Assembly (NCBI GenBank): GCA_937920575.1
Contig: CAKZSF010000049.1
Coordinates: forward strand, 1 to 11,495
Length of the DNA: 11,495 nt
Origin: an uncultured Sphingomonadaceae bacterium
GTDB taxonomy: Bacteria > Pseudomonadota > Alphaproteobacteria > Sphingomonadales > Sphingomonadaceae
Reading direction: 5' to 3'
Shown: positions 7,094 through 11,495 of the stretch, in pieces
Layout of the letters: each line of letters opens with the position of its first letter
Numbering within the stretch: position 1 is the first letter of the stretch
Notes under the pieces: model-generated
Told to the model about the DNA's origin: nothing
Databases searched by the model: none
The model's input: the letters and a program-made list of their open reading frames with translations, nothing else
Program-made: the position numbers and the translations under genes

Positions 7094-8212
7094 ATGAAGT
7101 TTCGTCCACAAAGCGCATTCTCACGGTTTGTTTTCTTGGGCGTCAGCGCTTCACTATTGTCCAGCTGCTTCATTGTGCCGGGTCAATTCGAGAGCGCAAT
7201 GGATATCAACAGCGATGGCAGCTTCACATACAGCTATGATGGTGAAGTTCACTTGCTCGGCCTGACACAATTGGCGACAATGGGGAATCTAGGCGGTGGA
7301 TCCAGCGAAGATATGGATGCGCCGTGCTACACCTACAGCTGGGAAGAGGAAGAAGCGGAAGCGGTTGACGATGCTGCCGAGGCAGTCGCGGATGCCGCAG
7401 AAGCCGCTGCCGAAGCTGTTGACGAAGCCGCCGCGGAAGAAGCCGTTGAGCTCTCAACATTGCAAGATGAGGAAGCTGCTGCCGAAGAAGCATCGGCGGA
7501 AGATGAGCCCGTCCTAACCCCAACCCCGCCAATCGTTTTCGAAACAGCCGGTGATGATGACATTTGGGGCGAAGACCGCAAGGAACGCGAATGCACAGAG
7601 AAAGAGCTAGAAGAACGCAAGGAGCGCGCCGAGCGTAAGAAGGAGCGTGACGAACGCACTGCAAAGCAGATGGCAGCGTTGTTTGGTGGCATTGATCCGT
7701 CTGATCCCAAAGCAGGCGACAAGATCGCAACGCGGCTTGATCGGCAACTTGGCTGGGACAAGGTAGAGCATCTGGGCGACGGCAAGTTCGATGTTGAGTT
7801 CGAAATCTCGAGCACAATGAACCACGATTTCTCCTTCCCGATGATGGAGGGGATGACCGCCGCCCAACCTTTCCTATACGCCTATCGTCGCGATACCGCC
7901 GTCCGGATCGAAGCGCCCGGTTTGGCAGTCGCGCAAAGCGGGCTGGATTTCGGCAGCCAGGCCTTTGGCGGGCTCAACCTGCTGAAATTCGCAACATCAA
8001 TGGCGTCGGCTGACGATGATGAGATCAGCGAAGATGATTTCGCCTTTCTGTTCGAAATATCGGGAAACTTTACACTGACAACTGACAGCGAAATCCTGGC
8101 AAACAACACTGATGAGGGTTTCACCCGCTTGTCTGACGGTCGCCGCAAGTTGGTCTGGGAGATCGACAGCGATACCAAAGATCCACCTATGGCGCTGATC
8201 GAACTGCGCTAG
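7094..8212 (+). CDS. Predicted lipoprotein with acidic Ala/Glu low-complexity region, family unknown
   Basis: 372 residues. The N-terminus is a lipoprotein signal peptide: a basic start (MKFRPQ), a hydrophobic core to about residue 21, and lipobox LSSC with Cys25 as the lipidated residue. Phe follows the Cys rather than Asp, which favours outer-membrane sorting under the usual Lol rule. A short beta-looking domain follows (residues 30-70, MDINSDGSFTYSYDGEV). Residues 84-138 are almost only Glu, Ala, Asp and Val, and residues 159-192 are dense in Lys, Arg and Glu and likely helical. Residues 195-372 form a second globular part with beta-type patterns ending RRKLVWEIDSD. Mature Cys78 and Cys167 flank the low-complexity region and could form a disulfide. 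I do not recognise the family and assign no function. The start is ATG 7094 with AAGG 7 bases upstream. It may be co-transcribed with rlmB and ends at a strong terminator. Confidence 0.85.
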   Translation: MKFRPQSAFSRFVFLGVSASLLSSCFIVPGQFESAMDINSDGSFTYSYDGEVHLLGLTQLATMGNLGGGSSEDMDAPCYTYSWEEEEAEAVDDAAEAVADAAEAAAEAVDEAAAEEAVELSTLQDEEAAAEEASAEDEPVLTPTPPIVFETAGDDDIWGEDRKERECTEKELEERKERAERKKERDERTAKQMAALFGGIDPSDPKAGDKIATRLDRQLGWDKVEHLGDGKFDVEFEISSTMNHDFSFPMMEGMTAAQPFLYAYRRDTAVRIEAPGLAVAQSGLDFGSQAFGGLNLLKFATSMASADDDEISEDDFAFLFEISGNFTLTTDSEILANNTDEGFTRLSDGRRKLVWEIDSDTKDPPMALIELR

Positions 8213-8230
8213 CGGCAATCGCGTCCGCCA

Positions 8231-8269
8231 AAAGAAAAGGGCCGCCAAAACTGGCAGCCCTTTTTCTTT
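8231..8269. terminator. Bidirectional intrinsic terminator
   Basis: Inverted repeat with arms 8231-8247 and 8252-8269 around the loop AAAC. The GC core is GGGC-C-GCCA / TGGC-A-GCCC with one mismatch, extended by A/T pairing. The + strand gives a hairpin followed by TTTTTCTTT; the minus strand gives a hairpin followed by TTTTCTTT. It lies between the convergent lipoprotein gene (ends 8212) and hup (ends 8296) and can serve both. Confidence 0.9.
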
Positions 8270-8295
8270 GTGTCTTTACCCTTAGACCAGTTCGA

Positions 8296-8568
8296 TCAGT
8301 TGACCGCGTCTTTTAGGCCCTTGCCGGCTTTGAATTTCGGCTGCGTCGAAGCAGGAATATTCATCGGCTCACCAGTGCGCGGGTTGCGACCTGTAGATGC
8401 CTTGCGCCGCGCCACTGAAAATGTCCCGAACCCGACTAGACGAACTTCATCGCCTTTCGACAATACAGTGGTTATCGTATCGAATACGCTTTCGACTGCG
8501 CGCGTTGCATCGCTTTTTGAAAGTCCGCTGTCATCAGCAACTTTGCCAATCAATTCATTCTTGTTCAT
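8296..8568 (-). CDS. hup: DNA-binding protein HU
   Basis: 90 residues, the standard HU length. It is a dimeric nucleoid protein that binds and bends DNA without strong sequence specificity. The start MNKNELIGKVADDSGLSK and the signature GFGTFSVARRKASTGRNP (46-63) are diagnostic, including the Arg-Asn-Pro tip of the DNA-embracing arm (61-63) that intercalates into DNA. The start is ATG 8568. The frame stays open upstream to 8805, but that extension has no HU homology and must be the leader. A G-rich AGGGGGG lies about 14 bases upstream and AAAGG 3 bases upstream, so the ribosome site is not textbook. It lies downstream of lon on the same strand, matching the conserved lon-hupB order of many proteobacteria. 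IHF is less likely from the sequence of the arm and N-terminus. Confidence 0.96.
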   Translation of the reverse strand: MNKNELIGKVADDSGLSKSDATRAVESVFDTITTVLSKGDEVRLVGFGTFSVARRKASTGRNPRTGEPMNIPASTQPKFKAGKGLKDAVN

Positions 8569-8840
8569 CGCCTTTGTGTCCCCCCTACGCCTCTTCTCAA
8601 ACCAAAGTGCGGAATGTGTTTTCGAATGGTCGCGGACTTCACAAGACTTTTGAGCGCGAGTCAAAGACAAACCCGGTTTTGGCAATTGTAACGCTGCAAA
8701 TTCCGGCCAAATCGTCCCAAATTCGGTCGGAATCGCCGCTATTGGCATGCAATCACCGGAAAATCTGGCTTCCCGTTGATCATCGCGTTTCCCGATTCGC
8801 TGCACCGCAACACGAGCTTGAGTTGCCGTTTAGACCACAA
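8569..8840 (-). promoter_or_regulatory. lon-hup intergenic region with candidate hup promoter
   Basis: 272 bp without a convincing gene. On the minus strand TTGACT (8664-8659) is followed 17 bases later by TGAAGT (8641-8636). The -35 box is good and the spacing ideal, but the -10 box matches only 3 of 6 positions. It would give a leader of about 60 bases before hup. No clear intrinsic terminator for lon is visible, so read-through from lon is possible. The region also shows three similar GAATTTG/GATTTGG words near 8690-8730 on the minus strand, of unclear meaning. Confidence 0.3.
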
Positions 8841-11234
8841 TTAGTGAGCGGTCGGAGCACCTTGGCCGGAACCTGCCGTGGGCGTTCCGTATGCAGCCAG
8901 TTCGTCCGCTTCGCTCCACTCAATGGCAACCGGTTCAGAGACCAGCGCCCTTGCGAGCACATCTTCCACTTGCGTGACTGGAACGATCTCCAACCCTTGT
9001 GTGATGTTGTCTGGAATTTCGACCAGATCTTTCACGTTGTCTTCGGGGATAATCACTGTCTTGATACCGCCGCGCAACGCCGCGAGCAGCTTCTCCTTCA
9101 AGCCGCCAATCGCCAGCACCCGCCCCCGCAAGGTGACTTCGCCTGTCATCGCAACGTCAGGCCGCACGGCAATCCCGGTCAACGTAGAAACGATCGAAGT
9201 GACCATGCCGACGCCTGCACTTGGTCCATCCTTGGGGACGGCACCTTCGGGCAAATGGATGTGAATATTCTTGCGCTGAAATATCGACGGTTTGATGCCG
9301 AATTCGGGCGCGCGAGATTTCACAAAGCTGAAGGCAGCCGCGACGCTTTCATTCATCACTTCGCCGAGCTTGCCCGTTGTCTTGATCTCGCCCTTACCCA
9401 TAGTCGGGACGCTTTCAATCGTGAGCAACTCGCCGCCGACTGAGGTCCATGCAAGGCCAGTGACCGTGCCGACCTGAGCTTCCTCTTCGCTCATGCCGTG
9501 CTTGAATTTGCGCACACCAGCAAAGTCGCCCAGATTCTCCGGTGTGATTGTGACGGTCTCAACCTCTTTCTCGAGGATCTTGCGCAGCGCCTTGCGGCAC
9601 AGGCGCGCAATCTCGCGCTCCAGCGTCCGGACGCCAGCCTCACGCGTGTAATAGCGGATCAGATCGCGCAGCCCCTCATCAGTCAGCGCGAACTCGCCCT
9701 TCTTCAGGCCATGAAGCTGAACCTGCTTTTGCAACAAGTGGCGCTTGGCAATCTCGACTTTTTCGTCTTCGGTATACCCCTCCAAACGGATGATCTCCAT
9801 CCGGTCGAGCAACGGCTGCGGCAAATCGAGGCTGTTTGCGGTTGTCACAAACATGATGTCCGACAAGTCTATGTCGAGCTCAAGATAGTGGTCCTGAAAT
9901 TTGCTGTTCTGTTCCGGATCGAGCACTTCGAGCAGGGCCGACGCTGGATCGCCGCGGAAATCTTGGCCCAACTTGTCAATCTCGTCGAGCAGGAACAGCG
10001 GGTTGGATTTGCCGGCCTTCTTCAGATTGGTGACAATCTTGCCCGGCAACGACCCGATATAGGTCCGCCGGTGCCCACGGATTTCAGCTTCGTCGCGCAC
10101 ACCGCCGAGCGATTGACGAATGAACTCACGCCCGGTCGCCTTGGCAATGCTCTTGCCTAGCGAGGTCTTACCCACGCCGGGAGGGCCAACAAGGCACAGA
10201 ATGGGCCCTTTCAGCTTGTTCGTGCGCGTCTGCACGGCGAGGTATTCGATGATCCGGTCTTTGACCTTCTCCAGACCAAAGTGATCGGCATCCAGCACTT
10301 CTTGGGCCTTGGCGATGTCTTTTTTCAGACGGCTTTTCTGGCCCCAAGGCAGACCCAGCAGCACATCCAGATAGTTGCGGATCACCGTCGCTTCCGCGCT
10401 CATCGGCTGCATCGTCTTGAGCTTCTTCAGTTCCGCCTCGGCCTTTGCCTTGGCTTCCTTTGACAGTTTGAGCGTGTCGATCTTGCTCTTGAATTCGGCG
10501 GCCTCGTCAGCGTCATCGCCATCGCCGCCCAGCTCATTCTGGATCGCCTTCATCTGCTCGTTGAGATAATATTCGCGCTGAGTCTTCTCCATTTGACGCT
10601 TCACGCGTCCACGGATCTTCTTCTCAACCTGAAGGACGGACAGCTCACCTTCCATGAAGGAGAACACCATTTCCAGCCGCTTGAGCGGATCGGGTTCAGT
10701 CAGCAGTGCTTGCTTGTCGCCCACCTTCGCGCTGAGATTAGCCGCGATGGAATCCGCCAGCTTGCCCGCATCATCAATCTCGGCGAGCTCTTCCTCGATA
10801 TCATCGGGCAGCTTCTTGTTGAGTTTGGCGTATTCAGAGAATTGATCGACCGCACTGCGCATCATCGCAGCAACTTCAGTGCCGCCTACAGTTTCGGAAG
10901 CGACCGGTTCGACCGTGGCGACAACCAGATCGCCTTCGTTCTTCATGCCCTCTAACGTCGCACGCTCGCGCCCTTCAACCAGAACGCGCACCGTGCCATC
11001 AGGCAGTTTGAGCATCTGCAGAACCTGCGCGATAACGCCTACTTCATAGAGGTCATCCTTGACCGGATCATCGCAGGCCGGATCAAGCTGCGCGAGCAGA
11101 AAGATATCCTTGTCACCTTCCATCGCCGATTCCAGCGCGGCGACCGAACCGGGCCGACCGACAAACAGCGGCACGACCATACCGGGGAACACCACGATAT
11201 CGCGCAGAGGCAAAAGAGGGAAAAGCTGGGCCAT
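8841..11234 (-). CDS. lon: ATP-dependent Lon protease
   Basis: 797 residues, full length for bacterial LonA. Cytosolic hexameric AAA+ serine protease that degrades misfolded and specific regulatory proteins. The N-terminal LON substrate domain starts FPLLPLRDIVVFPGMVVPL (5-23) and is followed by coiled-coil-like helices (about 200-280). The AAA+ module has Walker A GPPGVGKT (350-357) and Walker B LFLLDEID (413-420). The C-terminal protease domain has the Ser-Lys dyad: Ser672 in PKDGPSAGVGM and Lys715 in GGLKEKLLAA, with the same 43-residue spacing as Ser679/Lys722 of E. coli Lon. The tail after about residue 775 is a variable Gly/Ala/Thr-rich end. The start is ATG 11234 with the conserved N-terminus immediately following; the ribosome site is weak (TTGAG before an A-run). 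A heat-shock-like promoter sits about 65 bp upstream. hup follows downstream; upstream there is a divergent hrpB-like gene instead of the clpX often found next to lon. Confidence 0.98.
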   Translation of the reverse strand: MAQLFPLLPLRDIVVFPGMVVPLFVGRPGSVAALESAMEGDKDIFLLAQLDPACDDPVKDDLYEVGVIAQVLQMLKLPDGTVRVLVEGRERATLEGMKNEGDLVVATVEPVASETVGGTEVAAMMRSAVDQFSEYAKLNKKLPDDIEEELAEIDDAGKLADSIAANLSAKVGDKQALLTEPDPLKRLEMVFSFMEGELSVLQVEKKIRGRVKRQMEKTQREYYLNEQMKAIQNELGGDGDDADEAAEFKSKIDTLKLSKEAKAKAEAELKKLKTMQPMSAEATVIRNYLDVLLGLPWGQKSRLKKDIAKAQEVLDADHFGLEKVKDRIIEYLAVQTRTNKLKGPILCLVGPPGVGKTSLGKSIAKATGREFIRQSLGGVRDEAEIRGHRRTYIGSLPGKIVTNLKKAGKSNPLFLLDEIDKLGQDFRGDPASALLEVLDPEQNSKFQDHYLELDIDLSDIMFVTTANSLDLPQPLLDRMEIIRLEGYTEDEKVEIAKRHLLQKQVQLHGLKKGEFALTDEGLRDLIRYYTREAGVRTLEREIARLCRKALRKILEKEVETVTITPENLGDFAGVRKFKHGMSEEEAQVGTVTGLAWTSVGGELLTIESVPTMGKGEIKTTGKLGEVMNESVAAAFSFVKSRAPEFGIKPSIFQRKNIHIHLPEGAVPKDGPSAGVGMVTSIVSTLTGIAVRPDVAMTGEVTLRGRVLAIGGLKEKLLAALRGGIKTVIIPEDNVKDLVEIPDNITQGLEIVPVTQVEDVLARALVSEPVAIEWSEADELAAYGTPTAGSGQGAPTAH

Positions 11235-11298
11235 TTTTTTCTCAATCTATCGGTTGGGCGCGCGCAAAAATGTTCGCCGCGCCTTATCTTGACCTCGA

Positions 11299-11326
11299 AT
11301 ATGGGTATAGCGCGTTGAGCGATCAA
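11299..11326 (-). promoter_or_regulatory. Candidate promoter of lon, RpoH (sigma-32)-like
   Basis: On the minus strand TTGATC (11326-11321) is followed 14 bases later by CCCATATT (11306-11299), about 65 bp before the lon ATG. The known sigma-32 pattern is CTTGAA-type, N13-17, CCCCAT-type, and lon is a classical heat-shock gene, so the match is reasonable. A sigma-70 reading (TTGATC, 16 bases, CATATT) fits the same bases. No experiment is implied. Confidence 0.4.
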
Positions 11327-11373
11327 TATGGGATTGGCTCAAGCTTGTGGAACGGCAGCGAAAAAGACACGCG

Positions 11374-11495
11374 ATGACACCCGATTTGCCGATCAATGCC
11401 GTGCTGCCACAAATTGTTGCGACGCTTCAGCAAGGCAATGGCGCGGTCATCATTGCCCCGCCGGGCGCTGGCAAGACCACAGCTGTCGCCCCCGC
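11374..11495 (+). CDS. hrpB: ATP-dependent helicase HrpB, N-terminal fragment cut by the window edge
   Basis: Forty codons are visible from ATG 11374 to the right edge, with no stop. The translation begins MTPDLPINAVLPQIVATL and contains Walker A APPGAGKTT about 30 residues in. This is the characteristic start of HrpB, a DEAH-box (DExH superfamily 2) helicase, where LPI-x-AVLP and VAPPGAGKTT occur at these positions. An in-frame GTG at 11347 could add 9 residues. The gene is divergent from lon, with about 139 bp between the two starts. HrpA is less likely because it begins with a long extension before the Walker motif. Only the N-terminus can be judged. Confidence 0.8.
   Translation, partial: MTPDLPINAVLPQIVATLQQGNGAVIIAPPGAGKTTAVAP

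Noticed and set aside
7350..7520. The repetitive Ala/Glu coding stretch as a DNA tandem repeat or CRISPR-like array.
   Set aside because: The repetition is at the amino-acid composition level with irregular units; there are no constant repeats with unique spacers.
8569..8805. The HU frame is open upstream to 8805, suggesting a 169-residue HU fusion.
   Set aside because: The extra 79 residues have no HU-like or other domain pattern, and HU proteins are about 90 residues starting at MNKNEL. The extension is the leader and lon-hup spacer.
8397..9443. A 348-codon plus-strand frame opposite hup and lon.
   Set aside because: It is antisense to two unmistakable conserved genes and has no recognisable motifs; long shadow frames are expected in GC-rich coding DNA.

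Overview
The window looks like a chromosomal piece of an alphaproteobacterium, most likely from the Sphingomonadales and Erythrobacter-like. The basis is the flavour of the proteins (Lon, RlmB, PPK1, the AUR1-like PAP2 protein), a moderately high G+C content and a tRNA gene that encodes its own CCA. This placement comes from recognising protein families by eye, not from a search. Most of the content is housekeeping. There is no insertion sequence, CRISPR array, phage gene or defence system.

Left part (1-5786). A membrane PAP2-family protein runs rightwards from beyond or near the left edge. Its 3' end overlaps the 3' end of a leftward three-gene set by 40 bp. That set, read right to left, is polyphosphate kinase (ppk1), an exopolyphosphatase/GppA-type phosphatase (ppx), and a long-form beta-ketoacyl-ACP synthase III resembling Pseudomonas PA3286. 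ppk1 and ppx are nearly fused end to end and form a make-and-break pair for inorganic polyphosphate. The ketoacyl synthase follows after about 53 bp and may be co-transcribed.

Middle (5787-8270). A leftward tRNA-Tyr(GTA) gene with encoded CCA lies upstream of ppk1. Between them is the most unusual feature of the window: a 74-bp direct repeat with a 116-bp period. Each copy carries the last 19 bp of the tRNA-Tyr gene, including CCA, plus 55 bp of downstream sequence. Differences between the copies largely spare the possible RNA stems. The arrangement recalls the tyrT operon tail of E. coli. Rightwards from the tRNA are rlmB (23S rRNA 2'-O-methyltransferase) and an unrecognised predicted lipoprotein with a long acidic Ala/Glu region followed by a charged Lys/Arg/Glu segment. 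A bidirectional terminator closes this unit.

Right part (8271-11495). The leftward lon-hup pair encodes the ATP-dependent Lon protease and the nucleoid protein HU, a familiar proteobacterial order. Upstream of lon is a promoter-like sequence resembling the RpoH heat-shock type. A divergent gene, cut by the right edge, begins like the ATP-dependent helicase HrpB. All gaps between genes are under 300 bp.
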